Source of the DNA: Propionibacteriaceae bacterium
Lineage (GTDB): Bacteria; Actinomycetota; Actinomycetes; Propionibacteriales; Propionibacteriaceae
Direction: 5' to 3'
DNA: 60,840 bases
Assembly (NCBI GenBank): GCA_030538315.1
Contig: JAUNUF010000008.1
Coordinates: 1-60,840 of the forward strand
Of this stretch, positions 33,455 through 42,104 are shown piece by piece. A program made the position numbers and the translations under genes. The first letter of the stretch is position 1, and each line of letters opens with the position of its first letter. The notes under the pieces were generated by a model. The model saw only the letters and a program-made list of their open reading frames with translations. It had not been told where the DNA came from and searched no databases.

Positions 33455-34990
33455 TCACTTGCCGCCGAGGTGCCCGAGGGCCGGGTCCGCGTCGGAGTAG
33501 CCGGTGGCGCCGAAGCGGGTGGTGTGCACGTCGCCGAGCGTGATGTGCACGGCCTGTGATTCGGTGTAGAAGTCGATGGAGCGGTAGCCGCCCTCGTTGC
33601 CCAAGCCGGAGGCCTTGACGCCGCCGAAGGGCGAGCGCAGGTCGCGCACGTTGTGGGAGTTGATCCACACCATGCCGGCCTCGATCTGGTGGGCGACATC
33701 GTGGGCCCGGCGCACATCGTTGGTCCACACGTAGGCGGCCAGGCCGTACTTCACGTCGTTGGCCAGTTCGACGGCCTCTTCCTCGGTGTCGAACGGGGTG
33801 ATCGCGACCACGGGGCCGAAGATCTCCTCCTGGAAGATGCGAGCGGAGCGGTCCACGTCGGCGAAGACGGTGGGCTCCAGGTAGTTGCCCTCCGGGAACT
33901 CTGCCGGGCGGCCGCCGCCGGCCACGAGGCGACCCTCGCCCTTGCCGGTCTCGACGTAGCCCATGACCCGCTCGTAGTGCTCGGGGTGCACGAGGGCGCC
34001 GAGCTCCGTCGTCGGATCCGACGGCTTGCCCACCTTGACCTTCTTCGCGCGCTCGGCGTAGGCCTCGACGAAGCGGTCATAGATGCCGCGCTGCACGAGG
34101 ATGCGCGACGAGGCGGTGCAGCGCTCGCCGTTGAGCGAGAACACGCCGAAGAGCGTGGAGTCGAGCGCGGCCTCGAAGTCGGCGTCGTCGAAGATGACGG
34201 CCGGCGACTTGCCGCCGAGCTCCATCGACATGCCCTTGAGCGTGTGGGAGCAGTTGCGGAAGATGAGCTGGCCGGTGGTGGTCTCGCCGGTGAACGAGAT
34301 GAGGTTGACATCCTCGTGCTTGACCAGCGAATCGCCGGCGGTTTCGCCGTAGCCGTGCACCATGTTGAACACGCCCTCGGGCAGGCCGGCCTTCTCGAAG
34401 ATCTCCACCCAGAGCGACGCCGACAGGGGCGTGAACTCGGCGGGCTTCAGCACGACGGTGCAGCCGGAGGCCAGCGCGGGGGCCAACTTCCAGGATTCGA
34501 GCATGAACGGGGTGTTCCACGGGGTGATGAGGCCTGCGACGCCCACCGGCTTGCGGTTGACGTAGTTGACCTGCATGCCGGGCACCTTGTAGGCCTCGTC
34601 GCGCTGGGCGACGATGAGATCCGCGAAGAAACGGAAGTTCTCCGCGGCACGACGCGCCTGGCCGCGGGCCTGAGTGATCGGAAGACCGGTGTCGAACGAT
34701 TCCATGGCGGCGAGTTCGGCGTCGCGAGCCTCGATCTCGTCCGCGATGCGGTTGAGGATGCGCCAGCGCTCGCGGGGCTTCATCGTGGGCCACGGGCCGT
34801 TGTCGAAGGCGTTGCGGGCGGCGGCGACGGCGGCGTCGACGTCGGCCTTGTCGCCGGAGGAGGCCTGGATGTAGACCTCGTTGGTCTCGGGGGTGAGCAC
34901 GTCGAAGGTCTCGCCGGAGACGGAGTCGACGAGCTGGCCACCGATGTAGTGCCGGATCTGATCCGGCAGGCCCTGGGGACGATCAGTCAT
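33455..34990 (-). CDS. hpaE: 5-carboxymethyl-2-hydroxymuconate semialdehyde dehydrogenase
   Basis: NAD-dependent aldehyde dehydrogenase of 511 residues. Catalytic Cys in NGERCTASSRI, general-base Glu in MELGGKSPAV, cofactor region FTGETTTGQLI. Position directly upstream of hpaD identifies it as the enzyme oxidising the ring-cleavage semialdehyde to 5-carboxymethyl-2-hydroxymuconate. Other hydroxymuconic semialdehyde dehydrogenases are close relatives, so the substrate call depends on context. Confidence 0.93.
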   Translation of the reverse strand: MTDRPQGLPDQIRHYIGGQLVDSVSGETFDVLTPETNEVYIQASSGDKADVDAAVAAARNAFDNGPWPTMKPRERWRILNRIADEIEARDAELAAMESFDTGLPITQARGQARRAAENFRFFADLIVAQRDEAYKVPGMQVNYVNRKPVGVAGLITPWNTPFMLESWKLAPALASGCTVVLKPAEFTPLSASLWVEIFEKAGLPEGVFNMVHGYGETAGDSLVKHEDVNLISFTGETTTGQLIFRNCSHTLKGMSMELGGKSPAVIFDDADFEAALDSTLFGVFSLNGERCTASSRILVQRGIYDRFVEAYAERAKKVKVGKPSDPTTELGALVHPEHYERVMGYVETGKGEGRLVAGGGRPAEFPEGNYLEPTVFADVDRSARIFQEEIFGPVVAITPFDTEEEAVELANDVKYGLAAYVWTNDVRRAHDVAHQIEAGMVWINSHNVRDLRSPFGGVKASGLGNEGGYRSIDFYTESQAVHITLGDVHTTRFGATGYSDADPALGHLGGK

Positions 34991-35006
34991 GGTGCGTGCT
35001 CCTTTC

Positions 35007-35924
35007 TCAGTTGACGGGGGTGAGGAACTCGGCGCCCTGCTCCAGCAGGTCGCGCACCTTGTCCTTGCCGGCCTCGGTGAGGTTCACCAGCGGCGGGCGG
35101 ACGGTGCCAGAGGAGATGAGGCCGCGCTCGGCCATCAGCCACTTGGCGGGGGCGGGGTTGGTCTCGACGAAGAGGAGGTCGACGAGGGGGTGGGCACCGT
35201 AGTGGAGCTCGCGGGCACGGTCCCAGTCGCCGGCGACGGCGGCGGCGTAGGTGTCGGCCACGGCCTTCGGCGCGATGTTGGACAGCGCGGAGATGAAGCC
35301 GATGCCGCCCAGCGGGATCAGCGGCAGGCAGAGCAGTTCGATGCCGGACCACATCAGCAGGTCGTCGCCGCAGAGGTGCATGGTGCGGGAGAAGTGCTCG
35401 AAGTCCTTCGTGGTCTCCTTGATGCCGACGATGTTGTCGAAATCCTTGAAAAGGCGGGCGAAGGTCTCAGGCGCAAGCTCGACGGCGGTGCGGACGGGCA
35501 CGTTGTAGGCGATGATCGGCAGATCGGGGAACTCGCGGGCAACCGTCGCGTACCACTGGTAGAGCGCCTCCTGGGTGGGGCGGGCGTAGTACGGCGTGAT
35601 GATGAGGGCGGCGTCGACCCCAACTTCCTGCGCGATGGCGGTGAGCTCGAGGGTCTCGTCGAGCTTGGCCGAACCGGTGCCGGGCACGAACGCGGCGTCG
35701 GTGCCTTCGAGTGCCTTCTTGATGGTGCGGATGGACTCGGCGCGCTCTTCGATGGTCTGCGACGAGGGCTCGCCGGTGGAGCCGCCGATGGAGATGCCGC
35801 GCGAGCCGTTGGCCAGCTGCCACTTGACCATGCGGGTCAGCGACTCGTGATCGACGGCGCCATCTTCGGTGAACGGGGTGAACAGCGGGGCGATGGCGCC
35901 GCTGAGCTTCTCACGGAGAGACAT
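35007..35924 (-). CDS. DapA-family (class I) aldolase in the aromatic operon
   Basis: DHDPS/NAL superfamily TIM-barrel lyase of 305 residues. Schiff-base lysine in GIKETTKD, the tyrosine of the proton relay in ITPYYARPTQ, and the pyruvate-binding GGSTGEPSS motif near residue 47 (GGTGE in DapA). Lysine biosynthesis DapA normally sits elsewhere; here the gene is between hpaE and the FAH-RraA gene. The pathway needs an aldolase that splits 4-hydroxy-2-oxoheptanedioate to pyruvate and succinate semialdehyde, normally class II HpaI, which is absent. This pyruvate-dependent lyase is a candidate replacement (inference). Confidence 0.85.
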   Translation of the reverse strand: MSLREKLSGAIAPLFTPFTEDGAVDHESLTRMVKWQLANGSRGISIGGSTGEPSSQTIEERAESIRTIKKALEGTDAAFVPGTGSAKLDETLELTAIAQEVGVDAALIITPYYARPTQEALYQWYATVAREFPDLPIIAYNVPVRTAVELAPETFARLFKDFDNIVGIKETTKDFEHFSRTMHLCGDDLLMWSGIELLCLPLIPLGGIGFISALSNIAPKAVADTYAAAVAGDWDRARELHYGAHPLVDLLFVETNPAPAKWLMAERGLISSGTVRPPLVNLTEAGKDKVRDLLEQGAEFLTPVN

Positions 35925-35956
35925 GATTCTTCCTCTGGTGCGGTGGGGTGGGTGGG

Positions 35957-37444
35957 TCAGTTGGTCTTGGCGGCGCGCCACGCGTCGTAGCGGGGGCGCC
36001 AGGTGGGGCCGAGGGGGTACAGGCCGTCCACGGACTCGCCGGCGGCGACCATCTCTGCGATGAACTCCTCCTCGGCCTCCTGCTGTTCGGCCGCCTCGAG
36101 CACCTCGACGACGAGGTGCGGCGGGATGACGATGGGCCCGTCGTCGTCGGCGACGATCACGTCGCCAACCTGCACGAGGGCGCCACCGCAGTCGATGTCC
36201 ACGTCGATGTCCCACGGGATGTGGCGGCGGCCGAGGACGGCGGGGTGCGGGCCGGCGGCCCACACGGGGATCTCGAGATCGGCGACCAGCGAGTAGTCGC
36301 GGGCGCAGCCATCGGTGATGATGCCGGTGGCGCCGCGCACCTGGGCGCGGAGCGCCAGGATGTCGCCGATGGTGCCGGCATCGTCCACGCCGCGGGCGCT
36401 CATCACGAGGATCTCGCCGGGGTTCACTGCGTCGATGGCGCGCTTCTGCGCGTTGAAGCCACCGCCGCGGGCGGCGAACTGGTCCTTGCGGAAGGGCAGG
36501 TAGCGCAGGGTTCGGGCGCGGCCCACGGTCTTGGTGCCGGGGCTGAGGGTGCGCACACCGTCGATGGAGACCTCGTTGTAGCCGCGCTGGCGCAGCTGGG
36601 CCGAGAGGGTGGCGACACCGACGTTCATGAGGCGCTCGCGCAGCTCGTCGGTGAGCTCGAACTTCGCCTCCTCTTCGGCGCCCTCGGGTGCGGTGCCCCA
36701 GGCGTCCTCGCGCTGCTTGTCGTCGACCTCGGCGGGGCTGCCCCACGGAGCAAGCTCAGGCCCGTCGACGACGGTGGTGCTGAGGCGACCGGAGGTGACC
36801 CGCTCGTCGGAGAGGGAGGACACCTCAACCTCGACGACCTGCCCGGGCAGCGCGACGGAGGCGCCAGCGGGGGTACCGGTGAGGATCACGTCTCCCACCT
36901 CAAGCGTCATGACGCGGGAGAGGTCCGCGACGATCTCGCCAATGGTGAAGAGCATCCCTGCAGTGGTGTCGTCCTGGACGAGTTCGCCGTCGAGCCAGGT
37001 GCGCACGCGCAGGCCGCTCTCCTCGATGCTGCGGGCGTCGATGAGCTGCGGGCCGACGGCGGTGTAGCCGTCGCCGCTCTTGGAGCGCACATTGGACCCA
37101 CGGTCAGCTGCGCGGAGATCGTGCAGGCCGAGGTCGTTGGAGGCGGTGACCCAGCCGACGTGGGCCCAGCCCTCGGAGGGCGTGATGTTGCGGGCTTCCT
37201 TGCCGATCACGGCGGCCACTTCCCCTTCGAAGCCCAGCAGCTCGGTGCCGGCGGGGCGCACGACGGTGCCCGAGCCGGTCAGCGAGCTGGAGGCCTTCAT
37301 GAAGTAGGAGGCGTGGGCGGGCACGCGGCCGCGCTGCTCGGCACGGGAGCGGTACGACAGGTGAACTGCAATCACCTTGCCGGGGCGGTGGCCCAGAGTT
37401 TCGGTCAGGACGTCCATGTCCATCTCCTCGGTATCCACTGTCAT
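35957..37444 (-). CDS. Fusion of FAH-family (HpaG-like) and RraA-like domains
   Basis: Bifunctional protein of 495 residues, first gene of the catabolic operon. Residues about 25-235 are a fumarylacetoacetate-hydrolase-type domain with metal-binding acids in LLGFEGEVAAVIG and ASNDLGLHDLR, and LTGTPAG; in homoprotocatechuate degradation this family supplies isomerase and OPET decarboxylase. After an acidic linker (about 240-265), residues 265-480 form an RraA-like domain with GATGIITDGCARD, the RD pair used by HMG/CHA class II pyruvate aldolases. The second half could therefore cleave or decarboxylate an oxo-acid intermediate. hpaF and hpaH homologues are not seen. Confidence 0.88.
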   Translation of the reverse strand: MTVDTEEMDMDVLTETLGHRPGKVIAVHLSYRSRAEQRGRVPAHASYFMKASSSLTGSGTVVRPAGTELLGFEGEVAAVIGKEARNITPSEGWAHVGWVTASNDLGLHDLRAADRGSNVRSKSGDGYTAVGPQLIDARSIEESGLRVRTWLDGELVQDDTTAGMLFTIGEIVADLSRVMTLEVGDVILTGTPAGASVALPGQVVEVEVSSLSDERVTSGRLSTTVVDGPELAPWGSPAEVDDKQREDAWGTAPEGAEEEAKFELTDELRERLMNVGVATLSAQLRQRGYNEVSIDGVRTLSPGTKTVGRARTLRYLPFRKDQFAARGGGFNAQKRAIDAVNPGEILVMSARGVDDAGTIGDILALRAQVRGATGIITDGCARDYSLVADLEIPVWAAGPHPAVLGRRHIPWDIDVDIDCGGALVQVGDVIVADDDGPIVIPPHLVVEVLEAAEQQEAEEEFIAEMVAAGESVDGLYPLGPTWRPRYDAWRAAKTN

Positions 37445-37609
37445 TTATGATGACGTATACGATTTGATGTAGGAAGCTTGCAACACTTTCGGAGCCATGT
37501 CAAGGGGTTTCCGCAAAATCGTATCTGATGTATTATCTGATCCAGATTTCCGAGACCTGATCTAGGCTTGTTCCGGGCACCGCTGCCCACCACGGCGTGA
37601 GGAAAACAG
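37445..37609. promoter_or_regulatory. Divergent promoter region with candidate GntR sites
   Basis: The 165-bp gap between the divergent fusion gene and dehydrogenase gene is clearly AT-richer than its surroundings. It contains the palindrome CGTATACG, followed by ATTTGATGTA, and farther right AATCGTATCTGATGTATTA with TATCTGAT repeated 12 nt apart. These resemble half-sites of FCD-type GntR regulators and could serve both promoters. Individual -35/-10 boxes are not assigned. Confidence 0.5.
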
Positions 37610-39094
37610 ATGACCACCACCAACTCCCTGATCGAACGCGCACTCGCTCTGGCCCCCTCTGCACTGCTCATCAACGGCGAGTGGCGCGCATCCTCCAGCG
37701 GGGCCCAGTTCGATGTGCTCAACCCCGCCACCGAAGAGGTGCTGGCCACGGCCGCAGACGCCACCCCCGAAGACGGCATGGCGGCCCTTGCCGCGGCCTC
37801 CGAGGCGCAGGATGCATGGGCGGCCACCCCGTCGCGCGTGCGAGCTGAGTTGCTGCGCGCCGCCTTCGACCGGATCAACGAGCTGAGCGAGGAGTTCGCC
37901 GCGCTCATGACGCTCGAGATGGGCAAACCGCTGGCCGAGGGCCGCGCAGAGGTCACCTACGGCAACGAGTTCCTCCGCTGGTACTCCGAGGAGGCCGTGC
38001 GCATCAACGGCCGCTACGCGTCTTCACCTGAGGGCAACCTGCGGATCCTCACGCTGAAGCGCCCCGTCGGCCCCGCGCTGTTCATCACACCGTGGAACTT
38101 CCCCCTCGCCATGGCCACCCGCAAGGCCGGCCCCGCGCTGGCCGCCGGGTGCACCGTCATCCTCAAGCCCGCAACCATCACGCCGCTGACCACCCTCGCC
38201 TTCGCGAAGGTCTGCCACGACGTCGGCTTCCCGCCCGGCGTGGTCAACGTCATCACCGTGCAGGACACCCGCCCTGTCACCGGCCCCATGATCCAGGACC
38301 GCCGCCTGCGCAAGCTCTCCTTCACCGGCTCCACCCCCGTCGGCATGGCGCTGATGAAGGAGGCGGCCTCCAACGTGGTGCGCACCTCCATGGAGCTGGG
38401 CGGCTGCGCGCCGTTCATCGTCTTCGAGGACGCGGATCTGGATCTGGCCGTCAAGGCTGCGCGCCTCACCAAGCTGCGCAACATGGGCGAGGCCTGCAAC
38501 GCCGCCAACCGCTTCTACGTGCACGAGGACATCGCTGATGAGTTCTCCCGCCGCCTGGCCGCGGAGTTCGACGCCCTCACGGTGGGCAACGGCATGGCGG
38601 ACGGCACCGACATCGGCCCCATCGTCTCCGCGGAGCAGCGCTACGCCATCGACGAGCTGGTGCAGGCCGCCGTCGCCGAGGGCGGCGAAGTGCTCACTGG
38701 CGGCAAGATCGACGAAGGCAAGGGCTTCTTCTACCGCCCCACCGTGGTGACCGGTCTCTCCCCCGAATCGAAGCTGGTGACCGAGGAGATCTTCGGCCCC
38801 GTTGCCCCCATCGTCACCTTCCAGACGGAGGAAGAGGTGCTGGGTTACGCCAACGGATCAGACGTGGGCCTGGCCGGCTACCTGCACACCGGCTCGATGG
38901 AGCGGGCGCTGCGCATGGCGGAGAAACTGGAGGTGGGCATGTTGGGCATCAACTCCGGCACCATCTCCAACGCAGCCGCACCATTCGGCGGGGTGAAGCA
39001 CTCCGGCATTGGGCGCGAGGGCGGCCCTGAGGGCATCGAGGAGTACCTCGAAACCATCTACGTCGGCTTCCCCAACCCACACACCGGCCTCTGA
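37610..39094 (+). CDS. gabD: NAD(P)-dependent aldehyde dehydrogenase, probable succinate-semialdehyde dehydrogenase
   Basis: Aldehyde dehydrogenase of 494 residues with catalytic Cys in GEACNAANR, general base in MELGGCAPF and cofactor loop FTGSTPVGMALM. The NAANRFYV segment and overall layout match GabD-type enzymes. Divergent from the homoprotocatechuate operon, whose end products are pyruvate and succinate semialdehyde, so oxidising the latter to succinate for the TCA cycle is the obvious role. GTGAGGA lies 8 nt before the ATG. One oddity is GG-C in ELGGC where most relatives have ELGGN/K. Confidence 0.9.
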   Translation: MTTTNSLIERALALAPSALLINGEWRASSSGAQFDVLNPATEEVLATAADATPEDGMAALAAASEAQDAWAATPSRVRAELLRAAFDRINELSEEFAALMTLEMGKPLAEGRAEVTYGNEFLRWYSEEAVRINGRYASSPEGNLRILTLKRPVGPALFITPWNFPLAMATRKAGPALAAGCTVILKPATITPLTTLAFAKVCHDVGFPPGVVNVITVQDTRPVTGPMIQDRRLRKLSFTGSTPVGMALMKEAASNVVRTSMELGGCAPFIVFEDADLDLAVKAARLTKLRNMGEACNAANRFYVHEDIADEFSRRLAAEFDALTVGNGMADGTDIGPIVSAEQRYAIDELVQAAVAEGGEVLTGGKIDEGKGFFYRPTVVTGLSPESKLVTEEIFGPVAPIVTFQTEEEVLGYANGSDVGLAGYLHTGSMERALRMAEKLEVGMLGINSGTISNAAAPFGGVKHSGIGREGGPEGIEEYLETIYVGFPNPHTGL

Positions 39095-39095
39095 T

Positions 39096-39164
39096 CGCTG
39101 GTCCCTGAGCGGGTGGCCTGCGAGGAACGAGCAGCGCGACCCGACGAAGGGCGCGCGGGATTGT
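39096..39164. repeat. Possible dispersed intergenic repeat after gabD
   Basis: The 198-bp gap 39095-39292 opens with CTGGTCCCTGAGCGGG and later GACGAAGGGCGCGCGGG. From memory this resembles a high-copy intergenic motif of actinobacteria (TGGTCCCTGAGC...CGAAGGG). The rest of the gap is AT-richer (39165-39215) and should hold the promoter of the ABC importer. Confidence 0.4.
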
Positions 39165-39292
39165 AGCAGCCTCGATATTTAGGTCACGTTCAGGTCACGA
39201 TTATTCGCTAGTCCTTCCCAGAACCCTTTCGGGTGTGGTGGTCTTCGACAGCCGGGTTCACCGTTGCCCCGGTATCCATCAGGAGGACATCT

Positions 39293-40990
39293 ATGAAGAA
39301 ACGCAACGTCGCCCTCACGGCGGCCACTGTCATTCTTGCCCTTTCCCTGTCTGCTTGCGCGGAGTCACAACGTGACGCCGGCAACAGCACCGGCAACGGC
39401 GAAACCACCGCTGCAGAGGGAGGCGGCAGCGACGCCACCTTCATCTTCGGCGCCGCTGGCCAGCCGAAGCTGTTCGACCCGTTCTACGCCAGCGACGGCG
39501 AGACCTTCCGCGTCACCCGCCAGATCTACGAACAGCTCCTCGACTTCGAGCCAGGCACCGCAGACACCATCCCCGGCCTCGCCGAGTCCTACGAGGGCTC
39601 CGAGGACGGCCTGACCTGGACGTTCAAGATCCGTGAGGGCGTGAAGTTCCACGACGGCACCGATCTCGACGCGGCCGCCGTCTGCGCCAACTTCGACCGC
39701 TGGTACAACCAGACGGGCGACGCCCAGAACTCGGCCGTCACCTACTACTGGAACAACAACTTCGGCGGCTTCGCCGATCAGGCGGATCGCGATTCGCTGT
39801 TCGACTCCTGCGAGACCACGGACGACATGACCGCCACGGTCAAGATCACCCGCTACACCTCGAAGTTCCCGGACATCCTGGCCCACGGCGCCTACGCCAA
39901 CCACAGCCCCTCGGCCATGGACAAGCACGACGCCAACAACGTCAAGGCGGAGGGCGAAGGCTTCGTCTACCCGGCCTACGCCACCCAGCACCCCACGGGC
40001 ACCGGCGCATTCAAGTTCGCGTCCTACGATCAGGCCACCGGCACGGTGACGCTGGATCGCAACGACGAGTACTGGGGCACGAAGGCCGGCGTGAAGCAGA
40101 TGGTGGTGCGCTCCATCCCCGACGAGTCCACCCGTCGCCAGGAGCTTGAGGCCGGCAGCATCCACGGCTACGACCTGCCCAACCCCGTCGACTGGAAGAC
40201 CCTGGAGGACAACGGCAACAAGGTGGAGATCCGCCCTGCCTTCAACATCCTCTACGTCGGCCTGAACGCCACCACGAACGAGGCCATCAAGGACGTGCGC
40301 GTGCGCAAGGCCCTCTCGCACGCCATCAACCGTGACCAGCTCGTGCAGTCCCAGCTGCCCGATGGCGCCGAAGCGGCCAGCCACTTCTTCCCCGACACCC
40401 TCCCTGGCTACAACGAGACGCTGAAGCCGTACACCTACGACCCCGATCTCGCCAAGCAGCTCCTCGCGGAAGCGGGCCAGGAGAACCTCGCGCTCGAGTT
40501 CTGGCAGCCCACCGAGGTGACCCGTCCCTACATGCCGGATCCGGCCAGCATCTTCGATGCCATCCGCTCCGACTGGGAGGCCGTGGGCATCACCGTGACC
40601 CAGAAGCCGCTCCCATGGACCGGCGGCTACCTCGACGGCACCGAACAGGGCCAGGCCCCCGCCTTCCTGCTCGGCTGGACGGGTGACTACAGCTCTCCGG
40701 ACAACTTCATCGGCACGTTCTTCACCCAGCAGGACAACGCCTTCGACACCGGCAACTACGACTTCGCCGACGAGCTGACCGACGCGCTCGTGAAGGCGGA
40801 TTCCGAGCCTGATCCGGAGGCGCGCGCCGAGCTGTACAAGGAGATCAACAAGAAGATCGCGGAGGATTACCTCCCCGGCCTGCCCATCTCGCACTCCCCG
40901 CCGGCCATCGTGGTTTCCTCGAAGGTCCAGGGGCTCGTGACCAGCCCGCTGGCGGCGGAGGACTTCTCCACCGTCACCGTCAGCGAGTGA
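39293..40990 (+). CDS. Oligopeptide-type ABC transporter substrate-binding lipoprotein
   Basis: Family 5 extracellular solute-binding protein of 565 residues. Lipobox SLSACAES gives a lipid-anchored Cys; the mature protein shows the DppA/OppA pattern (TWTFKIREGVKFHDGTDLDAAAV, VRVRKALSHAINRDQLV). AGGAGG precedes the ATG at 39293. First gene of a complete importer operon; ligand could be a peptide, nickel chelate or sugar derivative and cannot be read from sequence. Confidence 0.94.
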   Translation: MKKRNVALTAATVILALSLSACAESQRDAGNSTGNGETTAAEGGGSDATFIFGAAGQPKLFDPFYASDGETFRVTRQIYEQLLDFEPGTADTIPGLAESYEGSEDGLTWTFKIREGVKFHDGTDLDAAAVCANFDRWYNQTGDAQNSAVTYYWNNNFGGFADQADRDSLFDSCETTDDMTATVKITRYTSKFPDILAHGAYANHSPSAMDKHDANNVKAEGEGFVYPAYATQHPTGTGAFKFASYDQATGTVTLDRNDEYWGTKAGVKQMVVRSIPDESTRRQELEAGSIHGYDLPNPVDWKTLEDNGNKVEIRPAFNILYVGLNATTNEAIKDVRVRKALSHAINRDQLVQSQLPDGAEAASHFFPDTLPGYNETLKPYTYDPDLAKQLLAEAGQENLALEFWQPTEVTRPYMPDPASIFDAIRSDWEAVGITVTQKPLPWTGGYLDGTEQGQAPAFLLGWTGDYSSPDNFIGTFFTQQDNAFDTGNYDFADELTDALVKADSEPDPEARAELYKEINKKIAEDYLPGLPISHSPPAIVVSSKVQGLVTSPLAAEDFSTVTVSE

Positions 40991-41014
40991 TCTTCCCTCC
41001 GGCTAAGTGACCCC

Positions 41015-41050
41015 GACGGCGGGGCGGTCGAACCAGACCGCCCCGCCGTC
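41015..41050 (+). other. Intercistronic hairpin after the binding-protein gene
   Basis: Perfect 15-bp stem (41015-41029 and 41036-41050, GACGGCGGGGCGGTC arm) with a 6-nt loop and no U-tract. As in the TRAP operon, it separates the highly needed binding protein from the permease genes and probably protects the upstream mRNA or attenuates read-through. Confidence 0.75.
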
Positions 41051-41086
41051 GCACACCGAGTAGTCGAGAAGGAAGGACTCTTCCCG

Positions 41087-42097
41087 GTGACCAAATACAT
41101 CGCGCGCCGCCTCCTGCAGGCGCTGGTGGCGCTCATGGTGCTCAGCGTGCTGCTGTTCGCCTGGTTGCGTTCGCTGCCGGGCGGCCCCGTGTCCGCCCTG
41201 CTGGGTGAGCGCTCCACGCCCGAATCCCGCGCCGCCCTGGAGAAAGCTCTTGGCCTCGACCAACCCATCCACATCCAGTACTGGCGGTTCCTGACCCGTG
41301 CGCTGCGCGGCGAATTTGGCACGTCCACGTTCGTCGCCCCCGGTCAGGATGCCTTCCAGGTGTTCCTCACGCGCCTGCCCGCCACCATCGAACTCAGCGT
41401 CTTCGCGATGGTCATCGCCATCGCGCTGGCCATCCCGCTGGGCTATCTCGCCGCCCGGCACCGCGGCCGGCCGCTGGACACCACCGCCGTCATCACCTCC
41501 CTGGTGGGCGTGGCGGTGCCTGTGTTCTTCCTCGCGTTCGTGCTGCGCGACATCTTCGCCGTCCAGCTCGGTTGGCTGCCCCCGTCGGGCCGAGCCTCCG
41601 TCGGCATCAACGCCACCCGCGTCACCGGGCTGTTCGTGCTCGACGGCCTGCTCACCCGCGAGTGGGACGCAGCGTGGGATGCGATCAGGCACCTCATCCT
41701 CCCGGCGCTCGCCCTGGCCTCCATCCCCTTCGCGGTGATCTTCCGCATCACCCGCGCCTCCGTGCTCGAGGTGCTGGACGAGGATTACATCCGCACCGCG
41801 GATGCCAAGGGCCTCCACGTCAACGTCATCCGGCTGCGCCACGTGCTGCGCAATGCGCTGATCCCGGTGGTGACCACCATCGGCCTCCAGATCGGCGCGC
41901 TGCTGGCCGGCGCCGTGCTCACTGAGCGGGTCTTCTCCTTCCGCGGTATCGGCGATGCGCTGGCCTACGGCTTCACCAACCGGGACTACTCCGTGCTGCA
42001 GGTGCTGATCATGATGGCCGCCCTGACCTACATCGTCGTCAACCTCCTCGTGGACATCGCCTACGCGGTGATCGATCCGCGCGTGAGAGCGAAGTGA
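41087..42097 (+). CDS. ABC transporter permease (DppB-like)
   Basis: Inner-membrane subunit of 336 residues starting with GTG (GAAGGA upstream). Six helices; N-terminal FTSX-like block LLQALVALMVLSVLLFAWLRSLPGG and the EAA loop near residue 225 (ASVLEVLDEDYIRTADAKGL). Forms the translocation pore with the next gene product. Confidence 0.94.
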   Translation: MTKYIARRLLQALVALMVLSVLLFAWLRSLPGGPVSALLGERSTPESRAALEKALGLDQPIHIQYWRFLTRALRGEFGTSTFVAPGQDAFQVFLTRLPATIELSVFAMVIAIALAIPLGYLAARHRGRPLDTTAVITSLVGVAVPVFFLAFVLRDIFAVQLGWLPPSGRASVGINATRVTGLFVLDGLLTREWDAAWDAIRHLILPALALASIPFAVIFRITRASVLEVLDEDYIRTADAKGLHVNVIRLRHVLRNALIPVVTTIGLQIGALLAGAVLTERVFSFRGIGDALAYGFTNRDYSVLQVLIMMAALTYIVVNLLVDIAYAVIDPRVRAK

Positions 42098-42104
42098 GGC
42101 TCTG

